A stretch of DNA of 64,000 nucleotides from Hsuehochloa calcarea (taxonomy: Eukaryota; Streptophyta; Magnoliopsida; Poales; Poaceae). The stretch spans positions 14,753,763 through 14,817,762 of the forward strand of contig CM070601.1 of the NCBI GenBank assembly GCA_036346395.1, read 5' to 3'. This document shows positions 46,022 through 58,157 of the stretch, in pieces. The notes below the pieces were generated by a model. That model was not told the DNA's origin, searched no databases, and was given only the letters and a program-made list of their open reading frames with translations. The stretch's first letter is position 1. The number at the start of each line of letters is the position of its first letter. A program made the position numbers and the translations under genes.

Positions 46022-48240
46022 CTAACAGCATCCTGATGATCTTTGAGTCCGGTTGCCACCCACCACATCTACGGTATCTGGCACATACCTTCAAGAGCAC
46101 AATTCCGTAAGATTCCAAAACGCAGCATAGACAGGAATAAAAGCAAATAGAGACAGACAAGTGATGCTAGTCCCAAAACTATGCAAACATACCCCACCAG
46201 AAAGGATCAGCATCTCAAAACAGAAACAATGCATGTGCCTAAAGAAATCAAAGAAACTGTTTTTTTAATGATTCGATCTAGATAATTACAGGAGTAAAGG
46301 CTAACCGAAAACTATTAATAATTCAAATATTATTCCTCTTACTACAGTGCTCCCTTTTCTAGTGCCATTTGACATGTTAGTGTCACATATCAACAATCAC
46401 TTGCAGTAAATGTCATTGAGCTTTAACAGATGATACAAAGAGTAAGAGAAAGTGTGCTTACAGTTCTTCCTCCGGTTCATTCTTAAGAGCGTTCTTTACT
46501 ATACACTGGAAAGCCTCTTCCACGCTTGTTCCATCCTTGGCAGATGTCTCGAAGTATGGGATGTTTCCTTTAGAGGCACACCATGCCTTTGCCTTTTTCT
46601 CAGACACCTAAAATGGAAGCAGTTCAAGTATCCAACAGTTTGTCGCAGAGAAACTATCCAACTGAATTCAAAGGAAGTATTTATTGAGAAAACAAAACAT
46701 ATAGTGAATAGTGATAATTACCACGCGACTGTTGCCGCCATCTATATCAACTTTGTTACCCAGCAGAACAAAAGGGAAGTTATCAGCATCTGATGGACTA
46801 GCCTGTAAAGGTAAGCACCCAAAGTGAGACATAACATGATCCTAGACTGTCAACGGATTATGGAAAACACTTCACCTGAATTAGAAATTCTTCACGCCAG
46901 TTGTTCAGATTATCAAATGATTTCATAGAATTAACATCATAAACTAGAACACAGCAATCTGCTCCACGGTAGAATGCAACACCAAGACTTTGAAACCTTT
47001 CCTGGCCAGCAGTATCCCATATCTACGAACAAATACATGGTTAAGCATCGTATATAAGCAGTACAGGAATAATAGAGTACTGGTGGAACAACACAGATAC
47101 CAGAAAAGCTCAACAAATAAATTTCTTATGCATCCATTCGCAAAGGTGCTTTAACAAGAATCAATCAAAACACAAATGAGCCACTAGAAAATGGTTTGGC
47201 ATTTAGAATATCTGGAATTAACGTCTAAACAGTGCAATTAGCTAATTAAGTAGGGGTTAAGAGCTTAGGATGAGTAAAGAGGAGTGATGGGGCAAAATAA
47301 TAATGCTTTACTGTTGAAAGCTCTATGCTAATTCCAAACAACATCGTGCCATGATAAGGAGTACAATTTACGTCCTAGTAAAGTATGAAAAAAAAGGATG
47401 TTGGCTAGGCACTTGACCTCTAAAAATGTAGAAAACACAGAACCTTGAAACGAGTACACTTTTTCCAGGCAGTGTTCTCATGTAAAATTAAGTGGTGAAT
47501 TTATTTTCATGTAAAATTACATGACGCTCATACAAATTAAATTCCAGCACATTCATCAACCTATGAAGCAATAAAACAAAGTATGTTGTGTCCAAGGACC
47601 TAATGCTACACGCTTTGATCTCGACAAGCGAAAGCAAACTACCTAAACAAGCAAAACTGCAGATCATACTGAATCAGTGATGCAAACATCAACTGTATGA
47701 TCTACGTAAAGATACGTCCAAGAGAACATATTTTCTTCTACTTTTACATCAGTGCGGAGCAGTTCAACAACTAATCAAGACAATACCAATTCGCACTGCT
47801 GTTCACTTGAAGGAACCAAACTACTCACAGAGCATGACATGTCAAAGGCCAGGGCAGAAAAAAAACTTACTTGTAGAGTGAAGAGCCTATCCTCGAATTG
47901 CACCTCCTTGGTGAGGAAATCTGCGCCAATCGTAGCCTTGTACTGGTTGCTAAACTTCTTGTTAACATATCTGAATTAAATCAGAGCTCAGGAAAACACA
48001 AACCAAAACAACAGCAAGAACTACGAAATAAATCCCATCAGGTTTGTGCCGAAATTATCCGAATGGCAGGATACTGGTTCATCAAGGACGTCTTCCCAAC
48101 CCTAGATCGCAGGAAAGAAAAGAGAGAGTCAGCGAGAAATCGAGGAAAAAGAACCGCAGGAAACGGGGGAAGATCCGAACTGCTCACCCGCTGTCGCCAA
48201 GGATGATGACTTTGAGGAGGGTGCGGCGGCGAGAGGCCAT
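46022..48240 (-). CDS. Rab7/RABG3-type small GTPase
   Basis: Seven exons on the minus strand: 48240-48188, 48101-48075, 47970-47871, 47022-46876, 46802-46722, 46607-46462 and 46088-46022. All introns are GT/AG and all phases agree; total 206 aa, exactly the Rab7 size. Rab7 drives late endosome/prevacuolar to vacuole traffic. Motifs: GDSGVGKT (15-22), TIGADF (40-45), WDTAGQE (62-68), NKVD (125-128), ETSAK (156-160) and the C-terminal cysteine pair SSGCC for geranylgeranylation. The start gives MASRRRTLLKVIILG, as in the family. Exon 2 is a 27-base microexon that carries the catalytic P-loop lysine. Stopping at the sixth exon (EEEL then TAA) would be wrong: a donor overlaps that stop and exon 7 restores the normal tail. 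Confidence 0.96.
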
Positions 48241-49210
48241 CGAGATCTAGGAGTCCGGGGTCGATCTCGCGCGCGGGAGGGATGGGGAAACCGGAAAGCT
48301 GGGAAGAGGGTGCGACTGTATAGAGGTAGCGACCACACGCTGGGCCACAGTGATAGGACGCGTAGAACTTCCCTGCAATTTGATTCGGAGTTTCGGTAAC
48401 ACAAAACAGAATTATTCACCGGAATCTTACTGCAGACAATGAGTTGGCATTAGAACCCGCTTGGACGCGATAATTTTTCCCGGGTTGAAGGGTTTCTTGT
48501 AAAAAATTTGTAAAATTTATCAATGCTAAACTTGTCGGAGATGTCTCTCTCTCTCTCTCTCTCTCTCGCTATTTGTAACTTGCTACTTGTGGCTTGCCCG
48601 ATTTGTTGTTAACTGTAAATTGATTTTCTTGGTCTTGATTAACTTGGAAACGTGTGTGAATTTGGTTTTAGATTGATTTAAAAGTTAAAAATGTAACTTA
48701 TACTTAAGAAAGTGTTATAAGTCACCTTAGAAATAGATATCTTTTTTAATGGTCCGATCTCTTTGTTTACACCACAGTTCTAATTGTTGTTTCAAGACAG
48801 CAATGTTGCACAAAACAGATGAATTGAAAAGTAGTGGGAGTACTAGATGTTAGTATGTTGCTCTTACACGTCTTGTGATCTAGATGCTTCTATGATTAAT
48901 TGGCATGGGTCTATGCGTCTAAACTTGTTGTCAATCCTGAACAAGTATCCGATCTACCGATCGCTTCTTTCATACATCGATCTGGTTCATGCGGACGACT
49001 GGATGCTGTAGTAGCTCCCCAGTACCTAGTCTCGTTCGGTCGGTAAATCTCGTAGTACATCTGGTACATCAACTTCACGAGCGCAACTAGGTGCTTCAGT
49101 CTGGACGGAGGTCGAGTTGCACAATTGGATCCACCACACTACATGAAAAGTGATAGCGATTGAAAGCATGCTAGTGGGTGCTAGCCGTCCACATGGTGTG
49201 CAGCACATCT
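48241..49210. other. Rab7 upstream region and intergenic DNA
   Basis: 48241-48420 holds the leader and probable promoter of Rab7. A (TC)n microsatellite lies at ~48544-48568. The rest is unremarkable. Confidence 0.4.
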
Positions 49211-49218
49211 CTCACAAC

Positions 49219-49578
49219 TAGGGCTGGAAACGAGCCGAGTTCGCCCAGGCTCGACTCGGCTCGGCTCGTTTGGAAAACGAGCTCGAGAGCCGGCCCGGCT
49301 CAAAAAAAACTCGTTCGAGTCAGGGTTTTCTAATCCCAAAAATAAAGGTAGAATAAAATGATTATATAAGTCATTTATCATCAATTCAAAATTCAATCAT
49401 CTTAATTATATGGGGTTCACGCCATTGTTTGGCTCATGAGCCGACTCGAGTTCGGCTCGAATCTTCACCGAGCTCGAAACCCGACTCGGCTCGAAAAAAA
49501 CCGAGCTCGAGCCGAGCCGGTTCGGCTCGAAAAAAGCTCGAGCCGGCTCACTAGCCGCAAGCTTTTTGACCACCCCTA
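49219..49578. mobile_element. hAT MITE rich in GAGCTCG palindromes
   Basis: 360 bp with perfect 8-bp TSD CTCACAAC (49211-49218 and 49579-49586), as made by hAT transposases. Ends TAGGGCTGGAAACG and, reversed, TAGGGGTGGTCAAAAAGC. Both subterminal regions are packed with GGCTCGAGCC and GAGCTCGGCTCG words that can fold back; the core is AT-rich. No coding capacity. Confidence 0.9.
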
Positions 49579-49891
49579 CTCACAACCAAACAAATGGAAC
49601 AAACAGGAAGGCTCCATACAGCTAGCCAGCCAGTTTCGTGTGGTTCCCATTGACTACTAATCTAACCTCATCTGCTTTCTTTTCTCATGAACCGATGTAC
49701 TTACAGCTTTGCACTTGAACAAAACTTGCGAGAAATCCCCTTGTAAACCAATCGAAGAACTAATGGTAAACAGAGGGGGAGAGAATTCTAGCACTACCTT
49801 TTTCTTACATGTGTATCTCCGACGAATTGTAAAACACTAAAACCCAAAGACTAGACGAACTTTCCCGTACGTTCCAAGACACTTGCAAGCG

Positions 49892-52800
49892 TCACGGCGA
49901 GGCGGCGCGTGCCGGCCGTGTGCGCCTGGTCATCCTCTCGACGGCGCCGGCCTCGCCGGAGTGCGGTCCGGTCCGCTCGTCCGTGCCCGTGCTGGACCCC
50001 GTTTGCGACCGGCTCGTCCTCTGAGTGTCCACCTCGCCCGTGTCTCCGCCGCCGCTCGAGCTGGACGGGTACAGCCCGTACTCGCTCGTCGGCTCGCTCA
50101 AGAAGCCGCTGCTCGTGTTCTCGGTGATGGTGCCAGTCCCCGGCGCGAACGCCATCCGCCTCATCCGCCTCATGTGCTCCGTTGTGCCGCCCGAGCTCTG
50201 CATCGTGCTCTGCCCCGGTGCAACGCCGGCGTTCAGGTCCTCGATGCACAGCTCGCCCTCCAGATACCGAACAATCTGTTTGTTCATTCGAGCAACACAC
50301 ACTTGTTTGTTAGTTGCTGCTAAAATCTGGAGAAAATTGTTTCTTGGACGTTGCATTCTTGAACTGAATGTAATGCAGAACAGGACCCGGGTGTGCGTTA
50401 TCAGAGTGAGAGTGCGATGAAAGGGCAAGACATTCATTGTTCACCTGGCTCATTCGAGGGCGGGACCGTGCCGTGTGCCGCACCGCGGCGGCCGCGCAGG
50501 CGATCAGCCGCTGCATGTCGTAGGCGTCGTAGCCCGTGTCAAGCTTTGGATCGATCAGCTCGTCGAAGATTTCCTCTTCAAGAGCTTTTGTCAGCAGAGG
50601 CCTTGCCTGTACCAAACCAAAAAAAAAAAACGACCGAAATTTAGATGGTTCTTACATATAGAATAATCAGACAATGATAGCTAACAAAAGGTAAATGTGA
50701 TACTGTCAGTCATTCCTGACGATAAAATTGACAAGTCACGAAGTAGGAATTGGTGGACAAATTGTGATATTTTACTGTACTATCTGTTGAAAATCCAACA
50801 CTAACAAATGGACTAAGACAAGGACTGACAGTGCTAAGTTTTTTTCCCCCTAATAGTGGTAGCAGGAGAGTTGCATACCACTATCATGGAGAAGAAATGT
50901 CAAAGGTTTCACACATACTAGCACAGTTCGTATGTTCTAACTAACTTAACTAGACAGAAATGAGACAACTACAGTTCGTAACTTGAAGTAATCAGAATTT
51001 AGGGTACCCACCCAAGAAACCAAAGTCTCGTCGTTGTAGGGCTCAGTTGGTATGACAGGTCTCCTCCCGGTGATCAGTTCCAGAAGAACGACGCCGAAGG
51101 AGAAGACGTCGGACCGGTCACTCACTTTGCCAGTGGTAGCATAGTCTGGCGCCAAGTACCTGGTAAACGAGTAAATTTCATCGTTACTTCTGCGTTCTAT
51201 TCATGAAAAGCAACCAGTTGACAGAAATGCGAGCAAGGCTTGGAATGGTCGTCGATTTACCCGAAAGTTCCAATCACACGCGTAGAAACATGGGTGTCGT
51301 CTCCGGGTTGAATCTTGGCTAACCCAAAGTCTGCAACCTGCACAAGAAATGCTCATTCTGAGATAAATGCACTCACCGGTAACTAATTAATGTGATTTCA
51401 TTATTTACCTTTGGCTCGAAGTTGTAATCGAGAAGGATATTGGCCGCCTTGATGTCACGATGAATAATCTTAGGATGGCCTGAAATCAAGACCAGGCATT
51501 GTCTCATCAATACAGCTCAAAGCCTACAAATTTCAGACTGGAAGTAACATATAAAACACAAGGCGAAAGAACTTACAATCCTCGTGCAAGTAGGCCAATC
51601 CCTTCGCCGATCCGAGCGAAATCTTCCACCTCCGCGACCAGTCCAGCGTCGGCCGGCTGCTCCTGAAACCAAACTCTCACGTCAGAACCGTCAAAACCAC
51701 CGATAAAGACGCCCAACGCGCCACACGAAAGAGAGCGAGCGATTATGATGGTTCGACGTGCGTACCGTGCAGGTGGAACTCGAGCGTCTTGTTGGGCACG
51801 TACTCGTACACGAGCAGGCGCTGGTCGCCGTGGACGCAGTAGCCGACGAGGGAGACCAGGTGGCGGTGGTGCACGCGGCTTATGATCTCCACCTCAGCGC
51901 GGAACTCGCGGTCGCCCTGCCCGCTCCCGGGCCGCAGCTTCTTGATAGCCACCTCCTTCTCGCCCAGCGTGCCGCGGTACACGTTCCCGAACCCGCCTTG
52001 CCCGAGCAGGTTGGCGTCCGAGAACCCGTCCGTCGCCGCGGCCAGGTCATCGTACGAGACCGTGCCCCCCGTGACGGCCGGAGGCGGCGGCAGTGGTGGG
52101 GGGTCGGAGCCGCCGCTGCTTTGCCACGACGTGAACACCTGTGGTGAGTACATTGGCGGCGTAGATGACAAGGGTGCTGATGTGGGACGTGTGTGCGATT
52201 GCTGCTGCGACGTCACGGGCAGCCGGGGGTCGTAGAGAACGCCTGATGCAAGCGCAACAAATTTATGAGCGAAATCATCAAGAATCACAGGCAAAACAAA
52301 AGAAGAGCAAGTGAAAAAAGAACCAAGTAAATTTCAGTACCGACTGGCTAGTAAGTTGGCGTTAACACTAAGTCAACAAAAATATACTCCGTCCATTTTA
52401 GAGAGCATGTGGTCAAATTTCTCTAATTTTGATTAGTAATATATAAAACATTATTTAGATCGGTAATGAGAGAATAATATCATTATATTTGTCACGATAG
52501 ATATTTTTATAATATAATAATTTTATCAACTTTTGCTAATATAATCATACGAAAGTACGATCAAAATTAGATATTGAAAACCGTACTAATTTCAAAAACA
52601 TCATACATCCCTAAATCGAAGGAGTAGTAGTTAAAGTCCACAAAAAAACTAGTAGTTGGTGACTTGTTCTCACTTTTTCCAGCAAAAAAAAAATTAGGCA
52701 AAGCCGTCTACACAAGGCCAAGAACGGTAACAGAATTTGAAAATTTTGTTGACAACTGAGTGGAGTAGTGCACATCGTTTGACACTTGGACTGTTTCAAA

Positions 52801-54814
52801 ACACCGACAAAAATGGAATTGGGAATTTCATATTCTGACTGGCTATGATTTGTGTGTAGACATTTCCAATGCATCTGCAGGATAATAAAGCTATGACCTT
52901 TTCAGGAGATCAATATTGGCAGAATAAATCTAAACTGAAAGGTGCTAACACCTAAAATGACCAAAAACGCATAGATCTCTAGATTGTAGACTTGCTGTCC
53001 TTCATGTTCATCCACAAATTCATCGACGAGCAACTTTACGCGGCAAGTTGGCATTGATCACTCACTTGAAAAAAAGCGGAGCAATGACCATGCGTTCGTG
53101 CAAGCACACTCCAACGCATCCATCCGCATTTTCTTTCCTACCATCAAACAGTCCGCGTCCGGCACACCCAACTCCCCCGAGGCCCGAGCGACCATGTGTC
53201 GCCATCACCAACACTCCCTAGCTTGAATTGCGCCCCTTACGTCACCGGCGCACGACATGGGAAGTGCGCGGCGTGATGCGTCCAAACCGCGGGGCCCCGC
53301 GACTCGCACGATCGACGCGGCGCACTCCTACATCGACGTGTCTGCAGATCAACGTAACGTGCCGCGCCCTAATGGTAGCTCGGTGTTGCACCGGCCGGCT
53401 AGAGCGTGTAAAGCGTATGTGAATGAGAGTGCAAGTACGTACCCGGCGGCCCCGGCGGAGGGCGGCGGCGTCGGCGTTGGAGGCGCTTGCCCACGCAGAA
53501 GTAGATCAGCCCGGCCACGAGGCCGAGCACGACCACTGCCGCGACGGCCACGGCTACAACGATTACCGTCCCGGATGGAGTCGATGGCGACCGTGAAGAT
53601 GATGGCGATGAAGATGACGATGACGATGACGACGGCGATGGGGGTGACAGTGACGGTCGGGACGGCGACGGAGGTGAAAGTGATGGTGGAGACAGCGGGG
53701 AAGACGGTGAGGGAGGGGGGCCGCTTGGGGGCGACGGGGTTACGCCAGGAGGAGAAGGAGTGGCAGGGGATGGTGGTGTTGTCGAAGGCGGAGAGGGCGA
53801 CGGTATGGGCGGAGCCGGAGCATCTGGTGGAGATGGGGATGGCGGGGACAGATTTGGTGGCGCTGGCGTCACTGGAGAAGGTGAGGACGGAGTGGGCGGC
53901 GCTGGCGTCACTGGGGAAGGCGGGGGTGGTGTTGGCGGCACTGGCGTCACTGGAGAAGGTGGCGACGGCGCTGGTGGTGCTGGCGTCACTGGAGAAGGCG
54001 GGGATGGTGTTGGTGGTGCTGGCGTCACTGGAGAAGGCGGGGATGGTGTTGGTGGTGCTGGCGTCACTGGAGAAGGCGGGGATGGTGTTGGTGGTGCTGG
54101 CGTCACTGGAGAAGGCGGGGATGGCGCTGGTGTCACCGGTGGAGATGGGGACGGTGTTGACGGCGCTGGCGTCACTGCTGGAGGCGGCGACGGAGTTGGC
54201 AAAGGCGCCATTGGCGGAGGAGGAGACGCTGCAGGCGGCCGCGGGGGAGGAGAAGAAGACGCGCGCGGGGCAGCTGGCATCACCGGCGCCTGCGGGGGAG
54301 GTGAAGATGCCGGTGGAGCGGCTGGGGTCACCGGCGCCTGCGGGGGAGGTGAAGATGCCGGCGGAGCCGCTGGGATCACCGGGGCCTGCGGGGGAGGTGA
54401 AGATGGCGGCGGAGCGGCTGGCGTCTCCGACGGCTGCGGGGGAGGTGAAGATGGCGGCGGAGTGGCTGGCATCACCGGCGCTTGCGGGGGAGGAGAAGAT
54501 GCCGGTGGAGCAGCTGGAATTACCGGCGGCTGCGGAGCGGGTGTCTGCAGAGGCGGAGCAGCCGGCACAGCAGGCGGCGTCGGCGTCGGAACTGGAGCCG
54601 GCGACGACGGGTCGGGGGGACTGCTAGACGGAGGCGACGGTGCAGGAGGAGTATTAGGCGGCGGCGACGGGTCGCGAGGGCTACTAGATGGTGGAGACGG
54701 GGCAGGAGGAGGACTAGATGGAGGGGGCGAGGCAGGAGTACTAGTAGATGGAGGCAACGGGACGGGAGAATCGGACGGAGGCGACGGGCTGCCACCCGGC
54801 GCAGGGGCGGACAT
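49892..54814 (-). CDS. PERK proline-rich extensin-like receptor kinase, splice-phase break
   Basis: Eight exons on the minus strand: 54814-53443, 52242-51766, 51662-51577, 51479-51409, 51337-51261, 51159-51012, 50606-50445 and 50275-49892. Exon 1 encodes a Pro/Ser/Thr-rich ectodomain with no classical signal peptide (typical of PERKs), a membrane span at ~416-440 and a basic stop-transfer run. Later exons encode the kinase: GQGGFGNVYRG loop, VAIKKL lysine, HRDIKAAN, VADFGLAK and DVFSFGVVLLELITGRRP. The APE motif reads APD. PERKs are proposed cell-wall sensors. The exon 2 donor (CACG|GTACGC) leaves phase 1, but every plausible exon 3 acceptor that preserves RPTLDW needs phase 2. One base appears to be missing, and the total coding length is 3n+2. 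The cause is either a real frameshift or a sequence error; all other junctions agree. Confidence 0.85.
53870..54500 (-). repeat. Coding minisatellite in the PERK ectodomain
   Basis: Two in-frame tandem repeats: a 39-bp unit (13 residues, TPAPPTPSPPSPV) at ~53870-54130 and a 48-bp unit (16 residues, like PAAPPASSPPPQAPVT) at ~54285-54500. Because the units are multiples of three, copy-number change would lengthen or shorten the ectodomain without a frameshift. Confidence 0.85.
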
Positions 54815-55782
54815 GGAAAAGGCGCAACTGCACCGTCAGCTCCGCGCAAAAACGCTTCGGTGATCGCGACGGAAGCAACCTGGGAAGCGGTGCAACAACG
54901 GTGGCGGGCGGGCGGGCGGGCGGCACGGGACGGAGAAGAGACGACCGCGGAAAGATTTCCGGGTGGTTTTGGATGCGCTATCTGACGCGGAGGGGGAGGG
55001 AAAAGACGCTGGCGAAACACCCCCGAAACGAAAAGTATTTATCTGCAGCTTAAATCTCACCCGTCGAACTCGCCACGATGCGCTTCTGCCATTCTCCTCG
55101 CCCTTTGTTTATCGCCTCTACGGCTCTTATCTCGACAGCGTCCGTTTGGATGTTGCAGTTTGAAATAGAGATAAGATATTTTAGTTACACTAAAAAAAAG
55201 ATTTTTCTAGTTTATATTTTAGTATACTAGTACTAGTATCCCTGTTATGTTAGGTATATGCTTTATGGGGTAAAGTCAAGAGTCGGATGCGATTACGCTG
55301 TCGGCCTGATCAAAGCGTAAAGCGAGCGTCGTAGCGTAGGCAGCTGCTGTCGACATGTATGTCATCTTCATCGAAAGCTTCTGGTGCAAATGATTCCGGT
55401 GTCCGGCAAGTGAATTCTCGTGTGACGGAGTGGGGGTTTAATTAGGACTTTCGGAGGGGTCAGGGCACCGGCGGCGAGCCAGCGTATAAAATACGGATTC
55501 CGGTGAGTTCAGCGTGTGTAGTGTGTACGCTGGTCTCAGGTGTAACTTGCTTCCTTGTAGTGTTATTTTAGGTGTTACGGGTGGTTGTATCGAAAACGAC
55601 TGGCTAATAGACGCGAGCCATGCATTCTGCACGCGGTCAGTATTGACGGGCGACCAGAAGCTTTATCAAAACTTTGCTCGGGAAGCCGCTGTGGGAAAAA
55701 TCACCTCTGGGAACAGGTCCATAAACTGAACGTTATCATGGACCGTGTTCTTCTGTCTTCACGGCTCTGGAAAGATGATGCA
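54815..55782. other. PERK promoter and intergenic DNA
   Basis: 54815-55060 is the probable PERK leader and promoter (GC-rich). 55150-55780 holds only short open frames without recognisable domains. Confidence 0.4.
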
Positions 55783-58157
55783 TGTAACATCCTGTTTTTG
55801 CAATTGAGTTTTCAAAATTAAAATTTGGAGTTCAATTTTTCTAAGCTTCAAAACTCGAACCCTCACCTCGGGTTGGCCTACCTCGGCCCGGTCTTCGCCC
55901 GCCTCGGCCCGGCCTCCGCCGCCTCGCCGCCAAGACGCCACCGCCTCTCCCCAATCCGAAGCGCCTACTCTTCCGGTTCCGTCGCCGACCACGCAGCTGC
56001 CGTCCCGCCCTCACCGCCCATCCTTGCTAATCCTTCGCCGATTCGTCCGTCGCGTCGCCATCATCGCGCCTCCCGCCTCCGTGTCGCCTCCTCCTCCCCG
56101 CCCCGCTACCACCTCCTCGCCAATTCCCTCTGCCGACGCCTCCGGGACGCGTGTGCGCCCCGCCTCTCCCTTCCTCCTCCTCCGCGGCTATAAGAACAGG
56201 CCGCCTCCTTCCTCCCCTTCCACTCCACCGCCTCCCGAGCCTCGGCCGCGCCTCGCCGCCTCCTCCTCGCCATCTTCTCGGCTCGGTCCGCCTCGGCCTC
56301 CCTCCGCCGCCTCGCCAGCAACTGCCGCCTTCGCCTCCTTCGGCCTCCGCTCCGCACCGCCTCCCTCCACCGGCCGCCGCCGCCACCGCCTCCCTCTCTC
56401 TCTCGCCGCGCGGCTCCTTCCTCGTTTTCTCGCCGGGAGAAGAGACGAGGCGACGCGCCGCGCGCCACCGCTTTAACGCCGCCGCCGCCGACAAGTGGGC
56501 CCCGCCGCAGACTCTGGCAGCGGGCCGTGACACTATGCCGTGAACTCGTGGACCGTAGACCGCCGCAGCTTCAACGGCCTTCGGCCCACGCAATGCTGCG
56601 TGGATCGGTGTGCGTGAACTCACTCCACGCTACAGTGCCTTGGACCCGTGCACAGTGCTACCACGTGTCAGCACGAGAAAAATCCAGTTTTTCTGATTTA
56701 GTTTTTATTTGAAAAATCTGTTAAAAGCTTCAAAAATTCATATCTTTTTCTGTATAACTCCAAAAATTATGAAACCAATTTCTAAAATTTTCTAAAATCA
56801 AGATCTTGCTAATGGCACTGATCTTGTTTATTTTAGAGTTCATTTATTATGAGTTTGGTATTTATTTGCTCTCTTTGCTATTGTGTCTTTTTCTGGTACT
56901 TTCGTCCTATTAGGGTTCGAAGACGCCGGAGACCTCAACTTCGATCAAGCTCAAGAATACCAAGACCCCGCAGCCTTTAACCAAGGCGAGTCAATACTTT
57001 GATCATTCTGAGCCTACATTTTATGCAAACTATGTTTATTTAAAATATCAAAGTTGCATGCCTTAATTTTATAATCAATGATATGTTAAAGCTTAAGGTA
57101 GCTAAATACCCATTTGCTGATTAATTACTTATTAAGCCATCCTTTGATAAATCGAATCCAGTATTCTTTGTCACCCTAGTAAATGCCTAGGTTGTACTTA
57201 AGCGACATGCTAGACTTGCTTAAGTACCGGGACAATAAATGTCCCGATCATCACCCTTTAAATATGAAAAATAGTTTTGGGCAGTCATTGGATGTAGATG
57301 ACTGATGTGTTGCGTTAATTGGTTTTTCCTTCCCAAAACCCTAAACAACTTGCTAGTACCACATCTGGACGGATGGAAAGAGTGGTGGGTGCGGACGTAG
57401 CACGAGAATGGTTGGTATGTGGTATGAACCATCCAGATGAATTAAGAACTTAATCTTGTCATGACCTCCTGTGTAAAATAAGTACAACCGCAAGTCTGCA
57501 AAGTGCAACTTGGCTTAGTAAAATTATTAAACCCTGAATGTCATCAAACAACTGGTGTTTAGAAGTGTGCAAGCGGCAGGACGTATGCTAGCTTGAATGG
57601 GACACAGAAAATGGTGAAGTTATCAGCTGCGCTAGTCGTTGTGGCCGGGGCCAGCTGCGCTAGTCATTGTGGTAAGCATCCCGCACAACTTATGGAATTG
57701 GCCATAGGGGTGAGATGACGGAAGGGTCAAGGTAGTTTGAAACGTTACTGTGACGATCGCTCAACTACATGGCTAAGGAATCATGCGGGGTAACGAGTAT
57801 GATTATCTCTTGTGGGTACAGTGTATAACCTCTGCAGAGTCTAAACTGTTTAAACAGCAGCGACTACGGTCAAAGGCGGATATGGGAACTTAACCTGAGT
57901 TAGTTCTATTTCAAAAATCTTTGTGGGTGGAATGGAAATGTGTTGGGCTCATCTAGCCTTGTTTTGGATTTTTCCTGGGTAGCCTTACCCAGTGTTGATA
58001 ATCGGTGGAAGTAACCGCTATCAAAACTTAGCATGAGGTGGAGGTAACCTCTACTGTTATTTAATATTGCACTTATTATCTTTAATGAAAATACAATTTG
58101 TTTAAAATGCTAAGTCATAGGGATTTGTACTTATGATAATTGAAAATGTTGCTTTAG

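Noticed and set aside
46459..46461. Stop codon after EEEL as the end of Rab7
   Set aside because: A GTAAGC donor overlaps it and exon 7 at 46088-46022 restores the family C-terminus in phase.
46452..46793. 113-codon plus-strand ORF across the Rab7 exons
   Set aside because: Antisense shadow of Rab7 exons 5 and 6.
51008..51012. Donor G|GTACCC for PERK exon 6
   Set aside because: It puts exon 7 out of frame; the earlier donor TGG|GTGGGT gives the conserved SWARPLL junction.
53257..54863. Long plus-strand ORFs (456 and 367 codons) rich in Gly, Ala and Glu
   Set aside because: They are the antisense of the Pro-rich PERK exon 1; the repeat period in multiples of three keeps all frames open.
55825..56623. 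Long Pro/Arg/Ala-rich ORFs on both strands
   Set aside because: They lie in the GC-rich part of the outer solo LTR and have no domain; composition alone explains them.
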